In this document: piece after piece, positions 17,082-26,000 of the stretch
How positions within the stretch are numbered: position 1 is the stretch's first letter
How the letters are laid out: each line of letters opens with the position of its first letter
DNA from: Desulfocucumis sp964643075
Lineage (GTDB): Bacteria; Bacillota; Desulfotomaculia; Desulfotomaculales; Desulfocucumaceae
Assembly (NCBI GenBank): GCA_964643075.1
Contig: CAZXQO010000009.1
Location: forward strand, 40,683 to 104,682
Direction: 5' to 3'
DNA: 64,000 nt
Program-made: the position numbers and the translations under genes
Notes under the pieces: generated by a model
Told to the model about the DNA's origin: nothing
What the model saw: the letters and a program-made list of their open reading frames with translations, nothing else
Databases searched by the model: none

Positions 17082-17161
17082 AAATGAATTCCGGATACAC
17101 CATATCTAATCCCCAAGCATATTCTGGTTATATAACCGTAATTTTGTAAGGGGGTTAAATT

Positions 17162-17482
17162 ATGTCCGGCGAGAGTGAAATTAGCGGTTCCAAGGGGGAT
17201 AAATACTGTCCTCCTGCTATGACCAGCATGCTGGCGGACAGGATCAGGGAACTGATAGGTCAACAGGCAACGGTTTACATGTATGATATGGTATTGACAG
17301 GCATGGTTCACTATGTGGGCATGGATTATATGGAACTGCATGTGATGTACGACAACATGATGAGAATGGTGTTGATTCCACTTTATTCAGTGATGGCCGT
17401 TGTGCCCGGCGGGCCGCTGCCGGAGAAGGAAGTTGCAACCACCGCACCACCTATTATCACGTCTACTCCGGGTATTCTCTAG
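17162..17482 (+). CDS. small Sm-like / DUF2642-like protein
   Basis: A 106-residue protein whose middle (residues about 20-82, LADRIRELIGQQATVYMYD ... MVLIPLYSVMAVVPG) looks like one small five-stranded barrel, as in DUF2642 and Sm-like domains. It ends in a Pro/Thr-rich tail. GGGGG precedes the ATG. It resembles the repeat unit of the protein at 50143-50811, though similarity is weak. Sm-like DUF2642 proteins are known from spore coats, so a spore-surface role is possible but not shown. Confidence 0.5.
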   Translation: MSGESEISGSKGDKYCPPAMTSMLADRIRELIGQQATVYMYDMVLTGMVHYVGMDYMELHVMYDNMMRMVLIPLYSVMAVVPGGPLPEKEVATTAPPIITSTPGIL

Positions 17483-17621
17483 GAGTCCGTTTAAAAACTG
17501 CGCCTGGCATTTGGGAAGCGTGAAGTGAGTGGTTAGAAGTGAGTATCTGTAGGGGATTCGCAGAGCGAATCCCTTCTGCAAAACGATGTGTACGTTTTTA
17601 CAATAGTCTCCTAGGCGGTTG

Positions 17622-17652
17622 AAGAAGCGCCCCAGGTGGGGCGCTTCTTTTG
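17622..17652 (+). terminator. strong intrinsic terminator
   Basis: AAGAAGCGCCCC-AGGT-GGGGCGCTTCTT forms a 12-bp stem and ends in T residues. A second perfect 12-bp hairpin (17656-17686, CTGTGAGGCAAC...GTTGCCTCACAG) follows directly. Together they separate the small protein gene from pth. Confidence 0.85.
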
Positions 17653-17811
17653 GTCCTGTGAGGCAACTGTTTCGGTTGCCTCACAGATACCAAATCCTCC
17701 GCATTGTATGAAACTCCAGCCTGGCAGCATTGAATTATCTTGGACCTGTTTTACCTTATTGCCTACTGCCCGGGGACTATAGTAAAATTTGTTGAGACGG
17801 AGGTGAAAATA

Positions 17812-18375
17812 TTGTTTCTGGTGGCTGGTCTTGGCAATCCGGGGGGCAGGTATGAGTTTACCCGGCATAATGCAGGTTTCCGGGTGGTGGACAGGCTGGC
17901 AGGCCAGCTTGATACCAAGGTGACCAGGTCTATGTTCAAAGCCCTTTATGGTGAGGCCGTGGAGGGACCTCAAAAGATTATTCTGCTGAAGCCCCAGACT
18001 TATATGAACTTAAGCGGGACAGCACTGCAGGCCATGATGAACTGGTATAAAATAATGCCCCGGGAATTACTGGTTATCTATGACGACATGGATCTGCCGG
18101 TGGGTAAAATCCGCATTAGAAATAAGGGCGGCCACGGGGGCCACAAAGGCATGATATCAATCATAGAACAACTGGGAACCAGCGAGTTTGCCCGCCTGCG
18201 TATAGGTATAGGCCGCCCGGAAATACCGGGCTATGATCCTGCCGACTGGGTTTTGGGGAGATTTTCCGGGGATGAAGAAAAAGCCATTAACGATGTGGTG
18301 ATAAATGCTGCTGAAGCAGCGAGGCATATAATTAAAGAAGGCGCAGAAGTCGCTATGAACAAATATAACCGGTAG
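17812..18375 (+). CDS. pth: peptidyl-tRNA hydrolase
   Basis: The 188-residue enzyme releases tRNA from stalled peptidyl-tRNA. It has the N-terminal substrate loop VAGLGNPGGRYEFTRHNAGF with catalytic His19, the QTYMNLSG segment, DDMDLPVGKIRIR and the glycine/His loop KGGHGGHKGM. The TTG at 17812 is chosen because GGAGGTG lies seven bases upstream and it gives the usual short N-terminus; the GTG at 17803 lies inside that ribosome site. In Bacillus pth (spoVC) is followed by mfd; here an agr-type locus of over 4 kb lies between. Confidence 0.95.
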   Translation: MFLVAGLGNPGGRYEFTRHNAGFRVVDRLAGQLDTKVTRSMFKALYGEAVEGPQKIILLKPQTYMNLSGTALQAMMNWYKIMPRELLVIYDDMDLPVGKIRIRNKGGHGGHKGMISIIEQLGTSEFARLRIGIGRPEIPGYDPADWVLGRFSGDEEKAINDVVINAAEAARHIIKEGAEVAMNKYNR

Positions 18376-18486
18376 CAATACCGGTTATTGTTAGAAAATT
18401 GCCAATAATTTATATTTTTCCCATGTTAGATATAGGATTTTATAGATTCTTATAGAATATGAAGGATATAAATTTGAGGTGCTTAA

Positions 18487-18948
18487 ATGTTGAAATTTTT
18501 GTTGTTTCTCATGCAGACTATACCGGAATCGTCAGGCATGATCGCTTTCAGTCTGGCCCTGACCAGGGTAAGGCTGCGCTGGGGAATTATACTGTCGGCG
18601 GGCTCGGTTTTTGCTGTGATAATTTACTGTATAAGGGAATTGCCTGTTGCCTTTGGACTGCACACTGTTGTCGGTATGCTGTTGCTGGCAGTTTTTATCA
18701 GCAAGGCTACAAAAGTATTGCCCTCCAGAAGCTTTGCGGCCGTTTTCGCCTGTTTTGCCCTGCTGGCTCTACTGGAGGCTCTCATGTACGAAGCAACAAC
18801 CAGTTTGTTAAACAGGGAGATAAAGGACATAATGTCGGACTATCTGCTGTGGAGAATAATAGGACTGCCCCAGGCGCTGCTAATGAACATTGCCGCTGTT
18901 TTAGTATCCAGGTATAGAAAACCCCTGGAAGGCATGTGGAAAATATAA
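18487..18948 (+). CDS. integral membrane protein, paralogue A of agr locus
   Basis: A 153-residue protein with four or five hydrophobic segments and a conserved C-terminus KPLEGMWKI. It is clearly homologous to the next gene (shared motifs ESxGxIAxxLALxRVxLRWGI, FGLHT, FIxKATxV). No known domain is recognised. Position before agrB and the run of helices suggest a membrane partner of the peptide system, perhaps like the detached sensor half of an AgrC receptor; that is inference. The region after its stop contains a relic of agrB. Confidence 0.75.
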   Translation: MLKFLLFLMQTIPESSGMIAFSLALTRVRLRWGIILSAGSVFAVIIYCIRELPVAFGLHTVVGMLLLAVFISKATKVLPSRSFAAVFACFALLALLEALMYEATTSLLNREIKDIMSDYLLWRIIGLPQALLMNIAAVLVSRYRKPLEGMWKI

Positions 18949-19123
18949 AGTTATCTTGCATTCAGCAAGTGCTGAGTTGGGGGCGCACATGTTACTTTAA
19001 CGACTTCAAATTTTTTAAAAAAAATAGGGATGCGGTGGAAGTATATAGGGTTTTTGGATGTTGTTGTCGAATTGAATAATTGCCGGTCATCAGGCGCTAA
19101 AACATATATACGAGGTAATAACC
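18949..19123 (+). other. spacer with a relic agrB start
   Basis: Directly after the stop, the sequence reads in frame SYLAFSKC and then TGA. This matches the N-terminus of the intact AgrB (SYLAFSRRC) that follows paralogue B in the same way. The tandem duplication therefore included the beginning of agrB, and the upstream copy has since been lost. The spacer also carries a Spo0A-like TGTCGAA at 19065-19071, about 52 bases before the next start. Confidence 0.65.
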
Positions 19124-19585
19124 ATGACAAAAATTATTTTGTTTCTACTGCAGGGTATTCCGGAATCGATGGGCTTGATTGCGTGCGGTCTGGCTCTGGC
19201 CAGGGTTAAGCTGCGCTGGGGAATTATACTGGCCGCGGCACTTGTGTATACCTTGATCATCTATGCCATAAGGCAATTGCCGGTCACTTTCGGGTTGCAC
19301 ACGGCTGTGGGTTTGTTACTGGTGGCGGTTTTCATCGCCAAAGCCACCAGGGTAAAACCCTCAATAAGTTTTGTTTGTGCCTTTGCAAGTTTCTCCATCT
19401 TAGCCCTGCTGGAAGTACTGATCTGCGAGATGGCTGAAAAATTGTTGCACACGGATATAAATAAGATAATATCTGACGACCTTATGTGGAAAATGGTAAG
19501 TTTTCCCCAGGCTGTATTATTGATCATAATCACGCTGCTCATAGCGAAATACAAAAAACCCCTGGAAGGCATGTGGAAAATATGA
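19124..19585 (+). CDS. integral membrane protein, paralogue B of agr locus
   Basis: This 153-residue protein is the same length as paralogue A and is similar along its whole length, including the C-terminal KPLEGMWKI. Hydrophobic segments lie near residues 4-24, 28-50, 58-75, 85-103 and 127-145. Its TGA overlaps the ATG of agrB (ATGA), so the two are translationally coupled, and a function in making or sensing the peptide signal is likely. The family is not recognised. Confidence 0.78.
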   Translation: MTKIILFLLQGIPESMGLIACGLALARVKLRWGIILAAALVYTLIIYAIRQLPVTFGLHTAVGLLLVAVFIAKATRVKPSISFVCAFASFSILALLEVLICEMAEKLLHTDINKIISDDLMWKMVSFPQAVLLIIITLLIAKYKKPLEGMWKI

Positions 19586-20220
19586 GTTACCTTGCATTTA
19601 GCAGGCGCTGTGCCGGTTATCTGGGCCGGAAAACAAACCTGCCGGAGGAAAAGGAAATAATTCTAGCCTATGTTATCGAGGTGCTGGCGCTTAATGCCGC
19701 TAATATTGCGCTGACGCTGCTGCTAGGGGCCGTGCTGGGAGTATTCCCGGGAACACTGGCCTGTCTTGTGACCGTGGTATTATTCAGGCACAGCGCCGGA
19801 GGGGCCCATTCAGAGTCCCCCTGGCGCTGTGCCGCTATAACTGTGGTTATCATTCCCGGGCTGGCCTTGCTGGCGTTATATATAGTCCGGCTGGGCCAGC
19901 CTTTTATCGATATTTTTACCCTGGCATCTTTACTGACCGGCTTGCTTGTTATTATACGCTTTGCTCCGGTGGACAATTCTGCCGCGCCTATTATATCAAT
20001 GCGCAGGAGAAGAAAGTTAAAATATATAGCCATAACAACTCTGGTATTGCTGGCTGTGGTTGTGTTCTTATTGCGGGAACTCGCCGGTGTAACTACCAAT
20101 GACATACGGGTATGTATCAGCCTGGGTGTTTTATGGGTCGGCTTCATGCTTGGCGGCTGGGGGCACGGGTTAATGTCACTCATCGACAGCATTAAAATAT
20201 TTAATCAGAGGGGGGGGTAA
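19582..20220 (+). CDS. agrB: AgrB-type peptide-processing membrane protease
   Basis: A 212-residue AgrB family protein (PF04647), the cysteine protease that trims and cyclises the AgrD precursor. The catalytic His and Cys are in RHSAGGAHSESPWRC with the usual spacing, and RFAPVDNSAAPI is the second family motif. Five or six hydrophobic segments follow. The ATG at 19582 overlaps the stop of paralogue B and gives the normal length. The precursor gene follows after five bases. Confidence 0.92.
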   Translation: MSYLAFSRRCAGYLGRKTNLPEEKEIILAYVIEVLALNAANIALTLLLGAVLGVFPGTLACLVTVVLFRHSAGGAHSESPWRCAAITVVIIPGLALLALYIVRLGQPFIDIFTLASLLTGLLVIIRFAPVDNSAAPIISMRRRRKLKYIAITTLVLLAVVVFLLRELAGVTTNDIRVCISLGVLWVGFMLGGWGHGLMSLIDSIKIFNQRGG

Positions 20221-20225
20221 ACCTA

Positions 20226-20357
20226 ATGAAAAGACTAGTTGCCAGAGTGTTTGTTTTTGCTGTGACAACCCTGCTTTTACTGGCCAGCGTTGCTGCCGCG
20301 TCTACCTGTTCTATTTCGTCTTACCAGCCTGAGGTGCCCGCATCGCTGAGGAAATAG
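20226..20357 (+). CDS. agrD: AgrD-type cyclic peptide precursor
   Basis: Too short for most gene finders: 43 codons. A basic amphipathic/hydrophobic leader (MKRLVARVFVFAVTTLLLLA) is followed by AAASTCSISSYQPEVPASL. The Cys followed by a few residues and then the acidic YQPEVPxSL tail is the hallmark of clostridial cyclic (thio)lactone precursors. The expected signal is a thiolactone ring starting at this Cys; the ring residues are small and polar (Ser-Ile-Ser-Ser), unlike the aromatic rings common elsewhere. It lies five bases after agrB. Confidence 0.9.
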   Translation: MKRLVARVFVFAVTTLLLLASVAAASTCSISSYQPEVPASLRK

Positions 20358-20437
20358 TAAATCAAAGGTTATAGGGCTGCCAGCCGCCTTGCCTTGCCTT
20401 ACATAATGTATGACAGTTGATTAGTACGGTATAAGTT

Positions 20438-20526
20438 GGGGACATTCCTCTGACCCCAAAGTCAGACATACGTTGGGGACATTCCTCTGACCTCAAAGCC
20501 AGGCCACAAACAGAGGTGTGTCCTCC
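20438..20526. repeat. GGGGACATTCCTC-type palindromic repeats
   Basis: Two direct copies of TTGGGGACATTCCTCTGACC lie 37 bases apart and are followed by AGAGGTGTGTCCTCC, the opposite end of the element. It belongs to the family also found at 30842, 30954, 38894, 45052, 45130 and 53677. Confidence 0.7.
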
Positions 20527-20532
20527 GACCTT

Positions 20533-20569
20533 TATACATAAGAGGCGATTAAACCGCCTCTTATGTATA
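20533..20569. terminator. perfect 15-bp hairpin between agrD and the kinase
   Basis: TATACATAAGAGGCG and its exact reverse complement flank a 7-base loop. No T run follows, so it may be a weak terminator, an mRNA processing or stabilising structure, or an operator. It ends 25 bases before the kinase start and could set the ratio of peptide to kinase. Confidence 0.55.
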
Positions 20570-20594
20570 ATACGGATTAAAAGGGGTGACGTAG

Positions 20595-22232
20595 TTGACG
20601 CCGGGAAGCGAAAAGCAAAGGGAAACAGAACTCCATGAATACCTGACAACTACGCACATGCTTTGTTTGCTGATTATGGTATTGGCTTTAATTTTGAGCA
20701 AAAAATTTATTTCCAATAATATATACCCGGTCATAAATATCCGCTTTTTTATATTGGCCGGTTTATTCAGTGCAGTCGTGGTTTTGCTTTTCAGAGCACA
20801 AAACCATTTACTTGCTGAAAATGAAGAATCCGTTTCCTTTGCCAAATTAGCCTATCTGGCCTTTCCACTCTTTGTATCCTCTGCCACATTAATGATTATT
20901 GATGACAGCCGCTACCATCCCGAAATACTACTATTGCTGCCGGTACTGATAACAGCCTCCATGATGGGAAAAAAAGTCGGCCTGGCCATGGCCACCGTAT
21001 GTTCGGTATTAGTATTATTTAACCAGACCGTAATAATGGGAAAACAATTCTTTCCCGCTCTGGAATACAACCTCATGCTGATCTGCCTGGTTTATGTAGT
21101 GGGGTGGTTCGTGGGCGGCCTGACGGATATTGAGGCCCAGCACCGGCAGCATTTGAACGAAAGTTTGCTTTCTCTGAAAAATGAAATCAATACCCGCCGG
21201 AGGGCGGAAGAGCAACTGCGCATACAGTCTTGTGCCGTGGAGCAAAGCCCCAGTATGGTGATTATAGCTGATACTACCGGCAGAATAGAATACGTCAATA
21301 ACAGTTTTTGCCGGATTACCGGTTATGCTTCCGGTGAGGTAAAGGGAAAATATTTGCGTGATTATAACGGGCAGGCTTCCGGAGGTTTTATGCGGATATG
21401 GAAGGACATTGAAGGGGGAAATGAATGGAAAGGGGAGATTGGCAACCAAAAAAAGACCGGCGACAGTTACTGGGAATACGCCACTTTTTTCCCTTTACGG
21501 GATGCTAATGGCACCGTAACACATTTTTTAAAATTTGCCGAGGACATCTCCGAGCGAAAACAAATGGAAAGGGATATGGCCAAACTGGAACGTCTGAATC
21601 TGGTGGGGGAAATGGCAGCCAGTATCGGACACGAGATAAGGAACCCGATGACCACCGTACGGGGTTTTTTGCAAATGCTCGGGGGCAAAAAAGACTGTAT
21701 GCACTATAAAGAGTATTATGATCTGATGATCCAAGAACTGGACCGGGCCAATTCCATAATTACAGAGTACCTTTCGCTGGCCAAAAACAAGCCGGTAGAT
21801 TATCAGCTACACAATCTTAATACCATCGTGAAAACATTGTATCCTCTGCTCTCGGCGGATGCCGTCAATTCCGACATGTATGTGGAACTGGAGACTGAAC
21901 CCATACCCGACTTTACGGTAGATGAAAAAGAAATACGCCAGCTTTTATTAAATCTCGTGCGGAACGGTCTGGAGTCCATGCAGCCCGGTGGTAAATTAAC
22001 CATAAGCACCTTTCCTGAAGGGGATGATGTGGTTTTGTCGGTCCGGGACCAGGGCTATGGTATCAACCCGGACATTCTGGACAAAATCGGGACCCCCTTT
22101 TTTACCACCAAGGAAAGCGGAACGGGTCTTGGCCTGGCAGTGTGCTACAGCATTGTGTCCAGGCATAACGCCACAGTAAAGGTGGAAACCGGGACGGAGG
22201 GAACGTTGTTTACAATTGTATTCAAAGTTTAA
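20595..22232 (+). CDS. membrane PAS histidine kinase of the agr locus
   Basis: The 545-residue protein has about six membrane segments (residues 20-175), a short coiled linker, a PAS domain (about 205-320, QSPSMVIIADTTGRIEYVNN), HisKA with GHEIRNPM (His346) and an ATPase domain (NLVRNGLESM, GTGLGL). Its kinase core is close to that of the kinase at 6935. AgrC receptors use a different kinase subfamily (HPK10), so this would be a non-standard receptor. The TTG start follows AAGGGGTGA. No response regulator is adjacent. Confidence 0.88.
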   Translation: MTPGSEKQRETELHEYLTTTHMLCLLIMVLALILSKKFISNNIYPVINIRFFILAGLFSAVVVLLFRAQNHLLAENEESVSFAKLAYLAFPLFVSSATLMIIDDSRYHPEILLLLPVLITASMMGKKVGLAMATVCSVLVLFNQTVIMGKQFFPALEYNLMLICLVYVVGWFVGGLTDIEAQHRQHLNESLLSLKNEINTRRRAEEQLRIQSCAVEQSPSMVIIADTTGRIEYVNNSFCRITGYASGEVKGKYLRDYNGQASGGFMRIWKDIEGGNEWKGEIGNQKKTGDSYWEYATFFPLRDANGTVTHFLKFAEDISERKQMERDMAKLERLNLVGEMAASIGHEIRNPMTTVRGFLQMLGGKKDCMHYKEYYDLMIQELDRANSIITEYLSLAKNKPVDYQLHNLNTIVKTLYPLLSADAVNSDMYVELETEPIPDFTVDEKEIRQLLLNLVRNGLESMQPGGKLTISTFPEGDDVVLSVRDQGYGINPDILDKIGTPFFTTKESGTGLGLAVCYSIVSRHNATVKVETGTEGTLFTIVFKV

Positions 22233-22398
22233 TCGTCATCGCCAAAATAGGCGTCAATTATTTTTTCGGCAACTCTTTTCCGGGCGTTGGACTGGGCTAC
22301 CCGTATTAAAAGCAACCAGAAATAACTCCGCAATATCTCTCTTTTAACTGGATACCTGTTCTGTCTTCTCCCTGATCAAATCAAACTTCTTCATCAGC
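22229..22398 (-). pseudogene. possible small decayed gene convergent to the kinase
   Basis: On the minus strand MKKFDLIREKTEQ (start 22398) and, one frame over, EILRSYFWLLLIRVAQSNAR with a tail ending in DAYFGDDD and a stop overlapping the kinase stop look like parts of a protein of about 55 residues broken by a frameshift. The composition is protein-like, but no family is recognised and the ribosome site is poor. The upstream neighbour is the long palindrome at 22460. Confidence 0.3.
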
Positions 22399-22459
22399 GA
22401 AAGCCTGGAAGAAAAATGCTAAAGGACTAAAACCACCTTTTTCTGTCAAATATATAGCC

Positions 22460-22523
22460 AGGTGCCGGTTGTTGAATTGTTGAATTACTCCCGAGTAATT
22501 CAACAATTCAACAACCGGCACCT
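22460..22523. repeat. perfect palindrome with 31-bp arms
   Basis: The left arm (22460-22490) starts AGGTGCCGGTTGTTGAATTG. The right arm (22493-22523) is its exact reverse complement, and only two bases separate them. Each arm contains the repeated unit GTTGAATT. There is no T run, so it is unlike a normal terminator. It immediately precedes a truncated membrane-protein fragment. Confidence 0.9.
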
Positions 22524-22731
22524 AAAGCATGTATTTTTCGGTTTGCTGGAAGCCCTGTGGGACGGGGTGGGTAAAAAGGATGTTCCTGCAGGGGTCATTG
22601 CTTTACTAAGCCATACAGTATTTGGTTTGATTACCTTTTTTACCATGCGTTCTACCGGGGCAGTGGGGCCGGCCCTGACTTTTGCTTATCTTGCCCATGT
22701 GGGATGGAATACTGTGGTGTTGCGTCGATAA
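22524..22731 (+). pseudogene. fragment of a membrane protein
   Basis: An open frame runs from inside the palindrome; the part after it, HVFFGLLEALWDGVGKKD and on to AYLAHVGWNTVVLRR, has two hydrophobic helices and looks like the C-terminal end of a larger membrane protein. No start or ribosome site is visible at a sensible place. The family was not recognised. Confidence 0.35.
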
Positions 22732-23041
22732 TAAACATTGAATGATTTGCAGCAGACTTACGCATACCATAAAATACCAGATGTTGCTTGACGCCCCGGA
22801 AACCCAGGGATATAATAGGTGCAGCAATGACGGCACCTATTATCAATGTTCCTACTTGTCTGTGCTATAGATTTTGGAAGAAGCTTAACCGGAAAATATT
22901 GGTTTTTTACTTTGTACCATTAACATATTTATTTTAACCTGTTACTTTGCATAAATTTAATTAACCATATAAACGAGTAGGGCTTTAGCCTTTGCTGAAG
23001 CTCTTTTCGTTGTGCCCAATCGTTATGCCCAAGGAGTACAT
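22732..23041. other. 310-base gap before mfd
   Basis: A minus-strand open frame (22846 to 22652, IIGAVIAAPIISLGFRGVKQ...) overlaps the end of the fragment above; it is protein-like but unsupported by a ribosome site. The right half is A/T-rich and probably carries the mfd promoter, which I could not place. AAGGAG at 23031 is the mfd ribosome site. Confidence 0.4.
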
Positions 23042-26000
23042 ATGCGCGGATTAATGGCACCATTGAAGAATATGAAAGAATTCCAAAGTCTGTGCCGGGG
23101 GCTTGGCAGAGGCCATAAGCAGCAATTGGTTTTCGGCCTTGCCGGTTCCCAGCGCGCCTATCTGGCCGCTGGAATTGCAGAAAGCTGCGCCTCTCCGGTT
23201 TTAATCGTTACTGCCGGGGAACAGGAGGCCGGGCTGCTGGCTGATGATTTGTCAGCCCTGCTGTCCGGGGCGAGGGTATTTCATTTTCCGGTGCTGCAAC
23301 TTTTGCCGTATCAGGTTCTGGCCCACGGGCGGGAAGTGCTGGCCTCCAGGCTAAAGGTTCTGGAGGCGCTAATAGACGGACAGCCTTCCGTTGTTGTGAC
23401 TTCTGCGGAGGGTTTGATGCGCCGCCTGTCACCCCCGGAAATATTCAGGAGGGCGAATCTGGAAATAATGGTGGGCCAGAGGATCGAACCGGAGAAATTA
23501 AAATACCGTCTGGCAGAACTGGGCTATGAGCGGGTTGACCTGGTGGAAGGCCGGGGGCAGTTCAGCGCCAGGGGAGGCATTATTGACGTTTTTCCCTCCA
23601 CCGGCGACATGCCCTGCCGGCTGGAATTTTTTGACGATGAGGTTGATTCGGTGCGCAGTTTCGACCCGGATACGCAGAGATCAGCGGAAAAATTAAGTAA
23701 GGTGAATGTATTGCCGGCCGGGGAACTGGTGCTGGAGCCACCAGTCAGGGAGGCGGGAATTCAGGCCCTGGAGGCTGAATTCCGGACCCAGATGAAAAGA
23801 ATCTCCAGGGAGTCTTCCTCGGAAGCCAGGCGCCACTTGGAGGATATGGCCGGTACGGCCCTGGAAAGAATTCGCACGGGGCTGCACTTTCCTGGACTGG
23901 AGCAGTTTTTACCATATTTTTATACCCACCCTGTAACTCTGGCGGATTATTTTCCAGCCGGGGTCCCGGTTCTGGTGGATGAGCCGGCCAGATTCAAAGA
24001 AGTGGTGGAGGTAATAGAAAAAGAAAGGGCCGAGACTTACGCGGATCTGCTGGCCAAGGGCAGGGTGCTGCCCGGGCAGTACAGGGGTTATGCCGGCTGG
24101 CAGGAGCTCGAACAGTCTCTGGGGCGCCTGAATGCGGTGTTTCTTTCCTTTCTGCCCCGCCAGCCCCAGTTTCTCGGTGCTGCTAGCGTGGTTACCTTTC
24201 CTGTTAAGGGTATGCATGTCTTTCTGGGAAGGGTGGATATTCTGGCAGATGATGTGCGGCACTGGAAACGCAATGGCTATGCCGTTGCCCTGCTGGCAGG
24301 CAGTGGGGACAGGGCCAGGCAGTTACTGCAGGGGATGAAGGATGCCAAAATCGATGCCTACCACATCAGGGAGATTGCCGGTGATATTTCCCCGGGCAAC
24401 GTGGTAATCAGCGAGGAATCTCTTTCCGGCGGCTTTGAACTGGTGAGCGGTAAGCTGGTGGTGGTTACCGAATCGGAAATGTACGGCCAGAGGCACAAGT
24501 CCCGCCGGAACCGTATCCGTCAGGCTCCTAAGCTGGATACCTTTACGGAATTGAAAAAAGGTGATTATGTTGTTCACGTCAACCACGGTATTGGCCGGTA
24601 TCTGGGCATTATTTCACTGAATATAGACGGCATTAACAAAGACTACCTGCAGGTTAAATATGCTGGGGAAGATAAGCTTTACGTACCCACCGATCAGGTG
24701 GGTATGATCCAGAAGTACCTTGGCGCAGAGGCAGATGCCCCGAGGCTTTCCAAGCTGGGCGGGGCCGAGTGGAACCGGGTCAAGGGAAGGGTTAAAGAGG
24801 CTGTCCGGGAAATGGCCCAGGATTTACTTGCCCTGTATGCCGCCAGGGAGACCGCCCGGGGCCATGCCTTCGGCACGGATACCGTCTGGCAAAAGGAGTT
24901 TGAGGCCAATTTTCCCTATGAGGAAACTCCCGACCAGTTGCGGGCCATCGCAGAGGTAAAAAGGGACATGGAGCGCTCCAGGCCTATGGACCGCCTGCTG
25001 TGCGGCGATGTTGGCTATGGTAAAACCGAAGTGGCCCTACGGGCTGCCTTTAAGGCCATTATGGACGGCAAACAGGTGGCCGTACTGGTTCCCACCACCA
25101 TATTAGCCCAGCAGCACTACAACACCTTCCGGGAGCGTTTTGCCCCTTATCCGGTAAAAGTTGAGATGCTCAGTCGTTTCAGGAGCCTCCGGGAACAAAA
25201 GGCCATTATAGCCGACCTGACTGGCGGAAAGTTGGACATAATCATAGGCACCCATCGCCTGGTACAAGAGGATGTTGTTTTCAAAGATCTTGGCTTTTTG
25301 GTGGTGGACGAGGAGCAACGTTTCGGGGTGACTCACAAGGAGCGGTTAAAGCAGCTTAAAAACAATGTGGATGTGCTTACCCTTACTGCCACTCCCATAC
25401 CCCGTACTCTGCATATGTCGCTGGTGGGGGCAAGGGATACCAGCATACTGGAAACTCCCCCGGAAGACAGATTTCCCGTGCAGACCTACGTGCTGGAAGA
25501 AGACCCGGCCATGATCAGAGAGGCCATATTGAGGGAAATGGGCCGGGGCGGCCAGGTTTTTTTTGTCCATAACAGAATTATGGATTTAGACAGGCTGGCT
25601 TCCTGGCTGGCCGAACTCGTCCCCGACGCCAGGCTGGCCATAGGCCACGGCCAGATGAAAGAAGACGATCTGGAACAGGTCATGCTGGATTTCATGGATA
25701 ACCAGTATGATGTGCTGGTTTGCACCACCATCATTGAAAGCGGTCTGGACATTCCCAATGTCAACACTCTGATCGTCAAGGACGCCAACAATATGGGACT
25801 GGCCCAGTTATACCAGCTGAGAGGCCGGGTAGGTCGCTCCAGCCGGCTGGCTTACGCGTATTTAACCTACCGGCGGGACAGGATTTTAAATGAAGTGGCC
25901 GAGAAGAGGCTTGCCGCTATCAGGGAATTTACTGAATTTGGCTCCGGCTATAAAATTGCCATGAGGGATCTGGAAATCCGGGGCGCCGGAAACCTATTGG

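Noticed and set aside
22652..22846. Minus-strand frame with protein-like sequence (GVKQHLVFYGMRKSAANHS)
   Set aside because: Overlaps another fragment, has no ribosome site or recognised family; kept only as a remark on the gap.
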